From: Phallus indusiatus
Taxonomy: Eukaryota > Basidiomycota > Agaricomycetes > Phallales > Phallaceae
NCBI GenBank assembly: GCA_027605045.1
Contig: JAQFWX010000043.1
Span: 124,001-188,000 of the forward strand
Direction of reading: 5' to 3'
DNA length: 64,000 nucleotides
The translations under genes and the position numbers were made by a program. The notes under the pieces are model-generated. The model did no database searches. It was not told where the DNA came from and worked only from the letters and a program-made list of their open reading frames with translations. The stretch's first letter is position 1. Each line of letters opens with the position of its first letter. Shown piece by piece: positions 22,051 through 32,181 of the stretch.

Positions 22051-23856
22051 TCAGTCGTCCACGGTATAATCCATGGCCATCTCAATGTCACCTTGAGGGC
22101 CCGCTCCTGGCCTATCCAGGACCTCGTATTGATCGGGGTCGATCACGAGTTCTTTCTCAGCGATATCTGCTGGGAGTGGTGCTTTCGCCGAGGGAGGCGA
22201 ATTAGCGGTGGACTCCACATAGGGAGTCTCCTTCGAAGGTCCAGCAATAGGAGCTGCAGGTGCGGCGTCACGACGATTGTGGCGACGTCGTCTTTGATAC
22301 TGATGCCCTGGTAACAGCGATGAAACGGTGGGTTGAGATTCTCGCCACTTCACGGCGATGGTGTTGCTGTTAGTGTGTGATCGCCACCGCTCAAATAGTG
22401 GTCCTAATCGAGTCTCGATTAATCGGGTATTCACACAGTTATATCGCAGCATCCCGACAACTTCTTCCTTGGTGGGAATGTTACCCTGAGGCAGGGTATA
22501 TGCTCGACGCCATCCTTCGATTATGGATGGGGAGTTATTCACCGTCTTGTCGGCGTTGATGCCAGCGGCGTTGAGCCAGGTGGATAGCCCAGGCTCGGTA
22601 CATATCTCCGCTACAATGGGGAATACAGTCTTCCTGGTTTCCCGATTCGGGAATATTTTTCGAAGCCACGCTATGACTTCAACATCGCTGATATTCAGCG
22701 ATCCTGATGGTTCAACCCTTATATAAAAGGGTACGGAGGCGGGGTCCTTATACCACGTCTCGTAGAGGCGACCCGTTTCTAGGTCCATTTGCCCTTCTGT
22801 TGGGTATGGAAAAGCTTCAGGGCGCTCCCCGATAGTGAGGCGAGCGTAGTCTCGCTCTTTCTTCTTTCTATTGATGAACATCATGCCTACATCCCAGGCA
22901 AGTCTAATGCGCACGTGCATTGCAACTTTTTGAGGTGTGTCCAATATGGGTGGTTTCTTCCAGATCTGCTTCCCCTGGAGTACGAATGAGGGATCATCCA
23001 GTGGACACATCATATACCACGCGAGTGGGTCGGGAACTGGCCCAGGTACAGGGGTTTTCCCTGCTCGAGAAGCTGTGGGATCGTGGCCTTGCATGAAAGC
23101 GGGCCACGTATCGTGGTACTTGGCCTGGTTGGAGATACGGGGAGTGCCTGGGAACTCAGCAAGGACTTTCTCAGCGAGTTGTCGCCGAGACAATAATGAC
23201 TCCTCTTCAGGGTCCAGCCTATCCATCAGGCCGAAATCATCCCCAGAGTGGGGAGGAATGGGTTGGCCGTTGGAGTCGAGTACCGACTCATCGTTGTAGG
23301 AGTCCGCCCAATCGTGGTCATCTAGATCATCGTCATCGTCGTCGTACGCGTCGAATCCTACGGGCCCATGACTCGTGGGGCCCTTGGCCTCTGACCGAGG
23401 TCGTTTCCTAGATGACACAGGCGATGCTGCCTGTGGGGCTTGCTTCAACTTGTCCTCGAGTTCCCGTATACGGTCTCGAAGGTCGTCCTCTCGTCTCTCG
23501 ACGTCCTTAAGTTCTTGGACGGTCTGGTCGGCGTAGTCGTTAGCGTCTTCGAGGCGCTTTCGTAGATCATCCCACTCTTTTTGCAGGAACGGGAATGCCT
23601 CGAGCAGGCATTCTTTGACGTCTTTCTCGTCAAGAACAATGGTACGCTTGCTTGCAGCGGTACTAATGTGCGAGATATACTCATCGCAGTGGGTACATTT
23701 CCCACTTTCGTGGGTGATGGCTACGCAGCCAGGCATGGAATCCATACTCCATTCTTTTTGTGCTTCAAGCAACGCTTGCTTGATATCGTCAAATCGTCCC
23801 TTGCGGGTCGAGGGCTTTGTAGATGAAGAGGTAGGTCGTGAAGGTTCTGCAGACAT
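22051..23856 (-). CDS. Accessory ORF of element A, unknown function
   Basis: 601 codons, complete, between Gag-Pol (139 bp upstream) and the 3' LTR (53 bp downstream). This is the place where env lies in retroviruses, but the product has no signal peptide or membrane segment, so it is not an envelope protein. Visible parts: a basic Ser/Thr-rich start; a CTHC motif with an upstream His/Cys that could bind metal (about residue 55); a long charged helix likely to form a coiled coil (about 95-145); a KRPR basic patch; a strongly acidic Asp tract (about 170-190); a globular middle rich in Trp and aromatics; an Arg-rich patch (QRRRRHNRR) and a Pro/Ser tail. An AT-rich TATA-like stretch in the 139-bp gap could be its own promoter. 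I know no matching family. Confidence 0.75.
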   Translation of the reverse strand: MSAEPSRPTSSSTKPSTRKGRFDDIKQALLEAQKEWSMDSMPGCVAITHESGKCTHCDEYISHISTAASKRTIVLDEKDVKECLLEAFPFLQKEWDDLRKRLEDANDYADQTVQELKDVERREDDLRDRIRELEDKLKQAPQAASPVSSRKRPRSEAKGPTSHGPVGFDAYDDDDDDLDDHDWADSYNDESVLDSNGQPIPPHSGDDFGLMDRLDPEEESLLSRRQLAEKVLAEFPGTPRISNQAKYHDTWPAFMQGHDPTASRAGKTPVPGPVPDPLAWYMMCPLDDPSFVLQGKQIWKKPPILDTPQKVAMHVRIRLAWDVGMMFINRKKKERDYARLTIGERPEAFPYPTEGQMDLETGRLYETWYKDPASVPFYIRVEPSGSLNISDVEVIAWLRKIFPNRETRKTVFPIVAEICTEPGLSTWLNAAGINADKTVNNSPSIIEGWRRAYTLPQGNIPTKEEVVGMLRYNCVNTRLIETRLGPLFERWRSHTNSNTIAVKWRESQPTVSSLLPGHQYQRRRRHNRRDAAPAAPIAGPSKETPYVESTANSPPSAKAPLPADIAEKELVIDPDQYEVLDRPGAGPQGDIEMAMDYTVDD

Positions 23857-23995
23857 CGTTGACGGTGCTCAGGTGGTTGAGACGGGGTCGTAAGGAAGAG
23901 TATTTATTTACTCTTGTATCAGAGTAGCGCCCGAGTAGGATTTTCTCGTGGCTGCAGTGCCGCCGGGGGCACGGGGCAGATCTGCTTGCAGATCC

Positions 23996-26900
23996 TCATT
24001 TACGCGTCGTGCAGAGATGCGGCAATTTCCCTAATTGGGTAACCCCGCGTAATTGGAGATACTCATCCAATGCCTGCAAGTCTTTGCAGTGTTCATACGG
24101 CTCCCAGGTCATATCGCCTAGCGTCCATTGCACTAGGAACTCAATGTCCGTGTCTTTAGGCCCAGTCCAGCGATGGGCTAATAGTTCATCTACATGCCAT
24201 TCGGCATTGTCCGGTTGTCCAAAGTCATACGCCGTTAATGACTCACGACGTGGAAATCTATCGTCATCATTGGCGATATGTGGTTTCACTAAGTCCACGT
24301 GGAATACTGGATTTATCCTACGCTTCTTCAACTCGTCAGGCAAGTCGAGTTTGACGTTAATATTGTCTTTGACTGACAATACTTTGTAAGGGCCGACGTA
24401 ACGCGGTACCAACTTACTGGATCTACCCTTTGGTAGAGATATGTTCTTCGTAGACAGGTACACGAGGTCGCCCTCTTTGTAAACAGGCACATCTCGTCTG
24501 TGAGCGTTCGCGTGCATGGTTTGTTTCACGCGACTCGCGATTATGGCATCGTGTGCGGCCATAAGATTCCATTTCGCTTGTAATGCGAATTGCTTCACAC
24601 CATTGAACTTGGTGTCTGTGTTGAGCTGTCGCCCTAGTGCAGGGGTGTATCCGTAGTTAAGTTCGAATGGCGTGAACTTAGTCGTTTCACTCGTGCTACT
24701 GTTTAGTGCGAATTCCACCATCGGGATACGTTCAGCCCAATCCTTTTGGTCGTTATCTATTATAGAACGTAATACTTGTCCTATGGAGCGGTTCGCCCGC
24801 TCTGTTGCTCCATCCGTCTGTGGGTGGAATGAAGTGGACATGAGGAGTTTTGTCCCTATTAGCCGCTGTAGTTCTTTCCAGAATTTCGCGGTGAATCTGG
24901 TATCTCTATCACTGACGATAGAAGCTGGCACGCCATGATGCCTAACTACACCTTCGAAGTACAGGTGTGCTGCGCTTTTCGCAGTTAGCTTCGTGGTGGT
25001 GGGCATGAGTCTCACCATTGACGTCAATCTGTCAATTATGACTAGTAAGAAGTCATGTCCTTTCGATACTGGTAATGGGCCTATAAAGTCCATTCCGACT
25101 GATTCCCATGGTTTATTGGGAATGGGTAGCGTCTTCAGTAGACCGCTAGGATGTCTATTGTCATCCTTATTCGTTTGACATTTACCGCACGATTTGCAGT
25201 ATTCATCGATGTCCTCTGCCATCGTTCTCCACCAATACACTTGTCTAATGTATTGCGACGTTTTATAGCGTCCGAAGTGTCCCACAATTTCGTGTGCTTC
25301 ACTAATGATGATCTCTACCAGCTTCCTCCCCTGGTAAAATAAGTGATGGGGTATGCAGACCACGTCACGGGAAAACTGATTCTTCGTGTACAGTAGCTGG
25401 TTTTTCATCCCAAACCCTTTGTATGCATCAGGGTTTTCTAACACTTTCTTCAGTGTTGTGTCGTCCTTATAGCCGCTCTTTATCAGATCAGTTAATCCTT
25501 CAAAGCCTTCGATTTTGGCTTTAAGCGTTTTACCGCTATGCTGTGCTGTGACTGCCAGTACGTCTTCGTCGTCTGTATCCACTTCTTCAATGGACGCTGA
25601 TCGTTGTTCAATGGATGCTTGTTCAGCCATCTGTTGTTGGACTCTAGCTTTCGCCCGAGTGTTAATGTGTCTCGCCACACTGATTCTGAGTTCACTTTTC
25701 CTTTCAGGAGGTAGCTGATCCCCTGTTGGATCTAGTTTCACGTCGATGTTGACGTAGTTCTCAGGTGGGTGTATCTCGTTAGGTAGGTCATCCTCGAAAT
25801 ATCTCGAGAGTCCATCTGCGACCGTGTTGGTCTCACCTTTGATGTGAATCGTTTCGTAGTCGAAACGAGAGAGATACTCGTACCATCTCGCCTGTCTAGG
25901 CGACATACGGGGCTGTGTCTTGAAATGTTTCAAGGCCTCGTTGTCCGTTACTAGGGTGAATTTACGACCTAGTAGTTTGTCTTCCCACTTATTCAGTGCT
26001 TCAAGTACTGCAATGAGCTCGTGCTCATGAGTCCGGTAGTTGTACTGTGCTGGAGTGAATTTCTTAGACATAAACCCTGCGGGTCTGCAGGTTTGCCAAC
26101 TTGCGCCTTGACCATAGTACGCACCGACGCCACACTTGGATCCATCGGTTACAAGCCAGATTGGCTCGTCGCTATCAGGATTGATAGGTTTAAGAACTGG
26201 GGCGTTCTTCGTCAACGCTTTGATTGCGTTGAAGCAGCGTTCTAGTGCCGGTGTCCACTCGAATTGCCTGTTGTTGTGGGTACATCCCGACAATGGGGAA
26301 GTGTAAGTAGCGACTCCCGGAAGGTAGGCGGCAACGTATTGCACCAGCCCTAAGAACTTCTGAACGTCGTTGAATGTACGTGGGGTTCTCCAGTCACGAA
26401 TTTTATCCATCTTATCCATATCTGGGTGGATACCATCGTCGTCGATGATGTGTCCTAGGCACTCCAATCGTTTGGAGTATAAGTCAACTTTCTTCTGACT
26501 TAGGTAAAGTTGTTCCTTCCTCAATCTCGAGAAGGCAATCTCCAGATGTTCCTGGTGTTGTTGGATCGTCATTGAGTAGACGAACACGTCGTCGATGTAC
26601 GAGTGTATGTTTCTTCCGATGTGGTCCCGGAATATATGGGTCATCAGTCTCTGGAATGTCGAAGGCGCGTTGCAATCACCTTGTTGCATAACATGGCTTT
26701 TAAACGTGCCATATATCGTCGAGAACGTGGTCTTATCCACGTCTTCCGGAGCAATTCTGACTTGCTCGTAAGCTTCCGTTAGGTCAATTTTCGACCTATA
26801 CTTGTGTCTCGCCACGTCTTGGCGAATGGTCTCCTGGTCTGGAAACGGGGTCACGTCTTTCAACGTATTATCATTCTGCTGACGCAGGTCAAATACCGTG

Positions 26901-29900
26901 CGTAGTCCTGATAATGCCTTCTTAAACAGGCATAGCATAGGGATGGCTTGCTGTGCGACAGTCGGTTCCCACCAACCTGCTTGCGTGTAGCGCTCTATTT
27001 TTTCAGCCAGCAGTGGCTTGAGGGCGTCTGGGCACTTCGGTAGTCTGTACCGGATAACCTTGTTCGGTTCTATTAATGGGATATGATGATTTACATCCCT
27101 AAATGGGGGGAGTCTATTCGGCACTGGCCCGAATAAGTCGCTGTACTCCTCCTTCCAGTACTCGCGTAGCGCGGGTAGGTTCTCATCCTTAAGTTCCGGT
27201 ACTCGGATCTTCCGTCTCACTGCTACTGCGTTAGACGTAGTAGTTATGGGGCGTGCTGATGCTATGGCTAAGCTTTCACTTAACTCGGTGGGCTCATCCG
27301 TGGTGTCAGGTATTTCAGTGAACCGTTCCACTGGAGTGATTACTCCTCCATCCCGGGTGATTATCCCGTTGCCAAAGTCCAGGCAGATGTCATACCTTTT
27401 CAGGAATGGTACGCCAATTATGACGTCGTAGTAGTCAATGTTGACTATATCAAAGTATTCTAACACACTAATGTCCCCAAATTCTATTCGGGTATACGTT
27501 CCGTACTGTATTACGGACTTACTTCCTTTCACTGCGAGCTGCAGTGATACTGGCTTATCCAGTTTGAATGTCTTTGCTCCAGTCGTGAGCGAGAATGATG
27601 GTGACATTATCATGCCTTGACATCCACTGTCAATCAAACAATGCGCTAATTGGCTGTTTACGAGCCAGTAACCTTCTAGGGGTTTTATTGATTCTTTATC
27701 ACGCTTTGGAGCCCTTGACTTAGGTCTCATCGTGTGGTCATACAGGGGTTCTTCCTGTGACTTAATCGTCCCAATGGTGGACGAGCCTTGTTTGATAACA
27801 AGTAGTCTTCTTTCATCATAACCGTGATCTTCGGTTATCACCATCATGTATGCGCCTACTGCGTCTTCACTCTCGTCCCACTCATAGTGGTCCCCTCCCC
27901 CGTAGTCCGCTGCTTCCGCGGTGTCTTGACCTTGTTCAGCGTCATCATACTGTGGGGATTCCTCCACTTCTAGTATGTTAACTCCCGTTTCTTCCTCTAT
28001 AATTGCGTCGAGCAGCTCGTCCGCATCGTCTTCATCTTCCTCCTCAACGTGCATTACGTTGGCACGTACCTGTCCCTTTCTAGGGCATTGTGGTCTTAGG
28101 TGGCCAGTCTGTCCACATTCATAGCACTTCAGTACAGTGCTACTGCTTCGGGCTTGCGTTCCTGAGCTGACTGGTCGAGTTGTCGTGGTAGTCGACGCTC
28201 TCGCCGGCTTAGTCGTACTGCTCGTCGCTGGTCTTACAGCTAGCGCGTTGCTAGTTGTGGTCGTACGGGGAATAGTCCTCGTGGGTATACCGCTTGGTTT
28301 GATTTTAGCGCGGTAGTTGTTCTCTTGAGCTTGTCTGGCCAAGCTTGAGTGGGTACCCGTTGATTTTACGGGTGTCTGACGTTGAGCTAGTATTGACTTA
28401 TTATAGTCCCATGCTTGCTCTATGTCGTTCGCGGCTATGTACAGCCGTCGAATTGATGAGTTTTCGGCCAGGAATCCCCTCTTGGTGACTTCACTGCGAA
28501 TTCTCTCATCAAGTCCTTCTAAGAACTTTCGTTTGAAGGTGTATCTGTCCGGTGGATGGACTAGACGTGCTGCGAATTTCAACAGTTCACTCATGTACCG
28601 GTGTACACTCCTTGCACCTTGCTTCGCGTGATCGAAGTTATGTGCAGACTGGTTCTTGCTTGTAGGTGACAAGAACATATTGTGCATCCTTCGGAACAGT
28701 CTTACCAAGTCCCAACCCTTGGTTGAACGACCTCCTCGTTCTACGTGCTCCACGAACCATTCGTGTGCCTCTCCATCTAGTCGCATACCGACTACGGCTA
28801 TATGTGCTTCGACGTACGCTGCGCCGAGTAGGTTATTCAGCCTCAACCATCTGAGGATAGAGGTCACGAACTTCTCAAAGTCTTCAGGCTTTGATGATCC
28901 GCTATACATAACGGATAATGGCATCTTTGCACCCGCTTTCGCAAGTGGGGACGCTGATACTACTACATCCTTGCACTCCTCTAGTGCTTCTTGCACCATG
29001 ACAATTATCCCCTCGTCTTCCCGAACTCTTCTAAACCTCTTCGTGGGTTTATGTCTATCTTCTCGGTCGTCAAATGGGGTTTCCCTCATTTCACGTTCGA
29101 AGTATCCGCGATCGTACGCTTCTTCTTCGTCGTCTGACGAGTCCTCGTCATCATAGTATTTGGGCATGAAAGGCCCAGCGTTACTCTCCGGTATATCTCG
29201 GAGGTCTTCTCTCATTTGCTCGTACTGATCCCTGGCAGATGTTGCTCTTCTTCTGGGTACAACCGGTGCTCTGGTTGTCAGGGACGTTGCAGGAGTGTGT
29301 GCTTGACCAGCGTTTGCTGGTGGACCAGAATGTACTGTTGACGGTCCTGGTTGTGCTGCAGTCTGAGTGGGTGCCGAGCGATTAGGGAGGTCTTGCTCAA
29401 AGATGATGCCAGGTCGTTGGCCAGCTTCCATTTCTCGGTTGCTTTTAGCCAGTTCAGTGCGTGCTGCTCGCACTTCCTGCAGGTCTTCCTGCATGTCGAC
29501 ATACGGTTCTTGCCTACTAACCTTCCCTTGTAACGCAATTGTGCGTTTGTCTAATGCCTCGGAACGTTTTTCCCGTGCCAGTTGCGCTGCCTCAGCGGCC
29601 ATCCTTTCCAGGTCTTTCGCTGACTCTTCCAGCTCTGCAGCTGAAGGATTATTCTTATCACGCGGTCCTTGACCCGCGTTGACTCGTCTGGTAGATTGAT
29701 CTTCCAGGTAGTCACGAGTTGCCATGAACTCTGGTGGTGTACGTCGACTATTTCGACGTGATCTATCCAGCTCAGCTCGTCCTCTCTCTATCTCTGCGGC
29801 TGCGTCATCTGCTGCTCGCGTGGGTCTGATGGGCGTGCTGGTTGCTGCTGGTTGTGCAGAAGGTAGGTCCTGTAACACTGAGTGTAGTGTTTCCGCGTGT

Positions 29901-30091
29901 ACCGCGTACTGTTGTGTGGGTTGACGTGTTATACCGGGGGTCGGTGCTGCCGATGGAGCTCTGGGTGTCGCTGGCAATGCTGGCGTGTTTGCCATTGTCT
30001 TGACCGTTGCCTGTGCGTTGTCCATTACTGGAGCCAGTATTGTCGTGCTGGTTCTATTGTCGTCTCGTGCACGACCTTTCCCTTTCACCAT
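23996..30091 (-). CDS. Gag-Pol polyprotein of element A
   Basis: One open frame of 2031 codons. Domains in order: low-complexity and coiled N-terminus; retrotransposon Gag region (about 390-590); CCHC zinc knuckle CYECGQTGHLRPQC (about 655); aspartic protease LIDSGCQG (about 817); reverse transcriptase with YIDDVF (about 1163); RNase H with TDGSKCGVGAYYG (about 1315); integrase with the HHCC zinc region (about 1600-1640) and DDE motifs MDFIGPLP, SDRDTRF (about 1725) and HPQTDGATERAN (about 1755); and a C-terminal chromodomain (about 1965-2005, W.VDELL...FLVQW...TWEP). The catalytic residues are present and there are no internal stops. Gag and Pol are fused in one frame. Translation may originally have begun further upstream (see 31010-31335). 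Distantly related to the Pol of element C. Confidence 0.93.
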   Translation of the reverse strand: MVKGKGRARDDNRTSTTILAPVMDNAQATVKTMANTPALPATPRAPSAAPTPGITRQPTQQYAVHAETLHSVLQDLPSAQPAATSTPIRPTRAADDAAAEIERGRAELDRSRRNSRRTPPEFMATRDYLEDQSTRRVNAGQGPRDKNNPSAAELEESAKDLERMAAEAAQLAREKRSEALDKRTIALQGKVSRQEPYVDMQEDLQEVRAARTELAKSNREMEAGQRPGIIFEQDLPNRSAPTQTAAQPGPSTVHSGPPANAGQAHTPATSLTTRAPVVPRRRATSARDQYEQMREDLRDIPESNAGPFMPKYYDDEDSSDDEEEAYDRGYFEREMRETPFDDREDRHKPTKRFRRVREDEGIIVMVQEALEECKDVVVSASPLAKAGAKMPLSVMYSGSSKPEDFEKFVTSILRWLRLNNLLGAAYVEAHIAVVGMRLDGEAHEWFVEHVERGGRSTKGWDLVRLFRRMHNMFLSPTSKNQSAHNFDHAKQGARSVHRYMSELLKFAARLVHPPDRYTFKRKFLEGLDERIRSEVTKRGFLAENSSIRRLYIAANDIEQAWDYNKSILAQRQTPVKSTGTHSSLARQAQENNYRAKIKPSGIPTRTIPRTTTTSNALAVRPATSSTTKPARASTTTTTRPVSSGTQARSSSTVLKCYECGQTGHLRPQCPRKGQVRANVMHVEEEDEDDADELLDAIIEEETGVNILEVEESPQYDDAEQGQDTAEAADYGGGDHYEWDESEDAVGAYMMVITEDHGYDERRLLVIKQGSSTIGTIKSQEEPLYDHTMRPKSRAPKRDKESIKPLEGYWLVNSQLAHCLIDSGCQGMIMSPSFSLTTGAKTFKLDKPVSLQLAVKGSKSVIQYGTYTRIEFGDISVLEYFDIVNIDYYDVIIGVPFLKRYDICLDFGNGIITRDGGVITPVERFTEIPDTTDEPTELSESLAIASARPITTTSNAVAVRRKIRVPELKDENLPALREYWKEEYSDLFGPVPNRLPPFRDVNHHIPLIEPNKVIRYRLPKCPDALKPLLAEKIERYTQAGWWEPTVAQQAIPMLCLFKKALSGLRTVFDLRQQNDNTLKDVTPFPDQETIRQDVARHKYRSKIDLTEAYEQVRIAPEDVDKTTFSTIYGTFKSHVMQQGDCNAPSTFQRLMTHIFRDHIGRNIHSYIDDVFVYSMTIQQHQEHLEIAFSRLRKEQLYLSQKKVDLYSKRLECLGHIIDDDGIHPDMDKMDKIRDWRTPRTFNDVQKFLGLVQYVAAYLPGVATYTSPLSGCTHNNRQFEWTPALERCFNAIKALTKNAPVLKPINPDSDEPIWLVTDGSKCGVGAYYGQGASWQTCRPAGFMSKKFTPAQYNYRTHEHELIAVLEALNKWEDKLLGRKFTLVTDNEALKHFKTQPRMSPRQARWYEYLSRFDYETIHIKGETNTVADGLSRYFEDDLPNEIHPPENYVNIDVKLDPTGDQLPPERKSELRISVARHINTRAKARVQQQMAEQASIEQRSASIEEVDTDDEDVLAVTAQHSGKTLKAKIEGFEGLTDLIKSGYKDDTTLKKVLENPDAYKGFGMKNQLLYTKNQFSRDVVCIPHHLFYQGRKLVEIIISEAHEIVGHFGRYKTSQYIRQVYWWRTMAEDIDEYCKSCGKCQTNKDDNRHPSGLLKTLPIPNKPWESVGMDFIGPLPVSKGHDFLLVIIDRLTSMVRLMPTTTKLTAKSAAHLYFEGVVRHHGVPASIVSDRDTRFTAKFWKELQRLIGTKLLMSTSFHPQTDGATERANRSIGQVLRSIIDNDQKDWAERIPMVEFALNSSTSETTKFTPFELNYGYTPALGRQLNTDTKFNGVKQFALQAKWNLMAAHDAIIASRVKQTMHANAHRRDVPVYKEGDLVYLSTKNISLPKGRSSKLVPRYVGPYKVLSVKDNINVKLDLPDELKKRRINPVFHVDLVKPHIANDDDRFPRRESLTAYDFGQPDNAEWHVDELLAHRWTGPKDTDIEFLVQWTLGDMTWEPYEHCKDLQALDEYLQLRGVTQLGKLPHLCTTRK

Positions 30092-30173
30092 TGTCCACGG
30101 TTCTTCTTCATCGGGTATTACGGCTGCATCTAGTCATACTAACATATCACCGACGTCTTGTCCCGGTGTATCA

Positions 30174-31009
30174 CACTGGAGACATTGTAGGGTTTAGCCA
30201 AAAAAAGGATCTTAAGAAAATTATAGTTCGAGGTATAGTCTATTGATGATTTACCAAATTGCACAATCATATTATAACTAATACTCAGATTAAGGAATTC
30301 TGGTTTAGAAAATTGTCAGTATACTGCTATAATTATCTTGGTTGAATTATGTAATAATTCCTTGTCATATAAGCCTATGATCAATGTTATTCGTTCAGTA
30401 AAATAATAAACAGAGTGAAACTTATATTATCATCATCTATATTGAAGAATGTTCTGAAAATATTGTTTATATTTATTATGAGAATATATTTCTATTATAA
30501 TTTGGATGCATGGGAAAAGCTTAATTTTAAGCATGAGAATACTCTTTGTAATATTAGAGTTTTCCTGGGAAAACCTTAATAATACATGGATTCCTGGAAA
30601 ATCTTAAGAAAACTCTAATGTCACAAATTGTGACCTTAGGTTTTAATTACACAGAAACTCAATATTTCTCACTCCCTCAAAATTATGATAAAATACTGCA
30701 TTGACAAGTAATCATATCAACTTGAATATATAATTTTCCACTATCATTAATAATAATATATGTTTTAGTTTGTATACTGTTTGACTGAATAGAGAAAGTT
30801 ATTTATAGTGTTATATAAGTAAAAATTATTACAGAATTTAACTAAAATAATAATAGCAGCATACTGACAATTTTCCAAGCCAGAATCCTTTAATCTGAGT
30901 ATTAGTTATAATATAATTGTGCAATTCAGTAAATCATCAATAGTCTATACCTCGAACTATAATTTTCTTAGGATCCTTTTTTTGGCTAAACCCTACAATG
31001 TCTCCAGTG
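30174..31009. mobile_element. 836-bp CACTG-ended MITE, copy 3
   Basis: Flanked by TCA on both sides (30171-30173, 31010-31012). It splits the Gag leader ORF of element A from the main Gag-Pol frame. Same length and termini as copies 1 and 2, with visible internal divergence. Confidence 0.9.
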
Positions 31010-31335
31010 TCACCTCTTACGAGGTCATGGATCATCCTTTTTGCATCCTCAATCATCTTACGTGGTAGGACTACCTCGTCTTTTCCGAGGTTGGACTTAT
31101 GAGATCTGGTCGATTTCACTGATTCACCTGATTCGCTCCGCGCTGGTGAAGCTTGTCTCGATCCTTGTCTCGATCCTTGTCTAGATCGATTCGCGTGGTC
31201 CGCGACTAGTGTTTCAAACAATGCTGCGTCTATCACAACAGTATCACCTGCTCGTGCAGATGTGGATGGACCGCCTTCGGTAGGTGGTGGTTCGCCTACG
31301 TTCTTTTTTGACTTCTTGTTGCTTTTAGGAGGCAT
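31010..31335 (-). pseudogene. Gag leader ORF of element A, interrupted by the MITE
   Basis: Begins MPPKSNKKSKK and is basic and Ser/Arg-rich (repeated RQGS units). It runs open into MITE copy 3 after about 108 codons. Beyond the MITE the same frame continues for about 13 codons to a TGA at about 30135 and then, still in phase, into the Gag-Pol start at 30091. It may therefore be the original N-terminus of Gag, now separated by a MITE and one stop, or a separate small ORF. An in-frame ATG 12 bases upstream (31347) is an alternative start. Confidence 0.6.
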
Positions 31336-31412
31336 ATCCTCTCTCACTATAAACTAGCAAATACGATTGGCGTATTTTGGAAATTGTAACGCCGTTTAGG
31401 TGTTAAAAAAGA

Positions 31413-31676
31413 TGTAACGTTTCGTTACAGTTTACGATTAGCCCGGTTCTTACGGACTCACAACAAACAGTATAAAGCTGTATATTTGCAAGTGCAGGTA
31501 AGAAAGGCTGCTGGCGCCTTTACCGTTACGCGGTATTTACTGGTGTGACGGCGCCTATGTACATTACATAATACTAGGTACTTGTGCAGGCGACGATCGT
31601 CTGCATGCAATTGTATATATATACTAATATGTACTATGGTTAATAGTAGTCCGCTGCTCATAGCGGAACCGTTACA
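31413..31676 (-). repeat. Element A 5' LTR
   Basis: 264 bp. Differs from the 3' LTR at about four sites by eye. Confidence 0.9.
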
Positions 31677-31787
31677 CGTACTCTCCGTACTCTCTTTATC
31701 CGCACGCACGTGTTTCGTACTAGACCGGACTTATCCGGGATAGGCTCGGAACACGGCGCTTGACACCCGGCACCTGAATACAAGGTT

Positions 31788-32139
31788 TGTTAGGGCGACT
31801 CAGGGCACACACCTAGAGGAGGGAAAACCTAAGATCTATTGGGGGGCAGCGACTAACTACTCACCTAGAGGAGGGAAAACCTAAGAGAACAAGCTTAGGT
31901 ATCCCCCTCTAGGGAAAACGCATATAAGTACAGGATATGAGGCGCCCGACTGATCCCCATGGGATCCGAGGAGATACAAACAGAAATCGAAAGAAATCGA
32001 AGAGATCGGGAAATCGAGAAAACGGTGGAAATAGTGGAAACGACAAAATACGGGAAATGAAGGAAATCGAAGTGCGAGATGAAATCGAAAGAAATCGAAG
32101 AAATCGAATAATAGGACGAGGCGCTAGCGTACTGTAACA
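31788..32139 (-). repeat. Element C 3' LTR
   Basis: 352 bp, TGTTAGGGCGACTC...ACTGTAACA. Contains two copies of a CTAGAGGAGGGAAAACCTAAG-type unit. Confidence 0.9.
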
Positions 32140-32181
32140 CCACCCCCCCCTTCAACAAGGCGGCGACCCGACGCCTGACAC

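Larger units (their letters stand above)
21734..31676 (-). mobile_element. Element A: complete 9.9 kb Ty3/gypsy chromovirus with an accessory ORF
   Basis: Two 264-bp LTRs (21734-21997, 31413-31676) differing at about four positions, and a flanking 5-bp duplication CGTAC (21729-21733, 31677-31681). Order on the minus strand: LTR, short Gag leader ORF (with MITE copy 3), 2031-codon Gag-Pol, 601-codon accessory ORF, polypurine tract (about 21998-22012 as its complement), LTR. No initiator-tRNA primer site follows the 5' LTR, so the priming mode is unknown. LTR similarity indicates a fairly young insertion. Confidence 0.92.
21146..31765 (+). mobile_element. Solo LTR family D, copy 2, containing element A
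   Basis: Flanked by CCCGG (21141-21145, 31766-31770). The LTR is split into 21146-21733 and 31682-31765 by element A and is about 672 bp without it. Inserted in the integrase region of element E pol. Confidence 0.88.

Noticed and set aside
22051..23856. Accessory ORF as an envelope gene
   Set aside because: No signal peptide, no transmembrane segment and no cleavage-site context. Composition is that of a soluble, partly disordered protein.
28656..29156. 166-codon plus-strand ORF opposite Gag of element A
   Set aside because: It is the antisense shadow of a long coding frame with no recognisable content.
30937..31347. 136-codon ORF as an independent small protein
   Set aside because: Its last codons are MITE sequence. 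The genuine part ends at 31010.
31788..32139. Repeated CTAGAGGAGGGAAAACC-type units in the LTRs, considered as a separate satellite
   Set aside because: They recur at fixed positions in every family C (and, in variant form, B) LTR and belong to the LTR structure.
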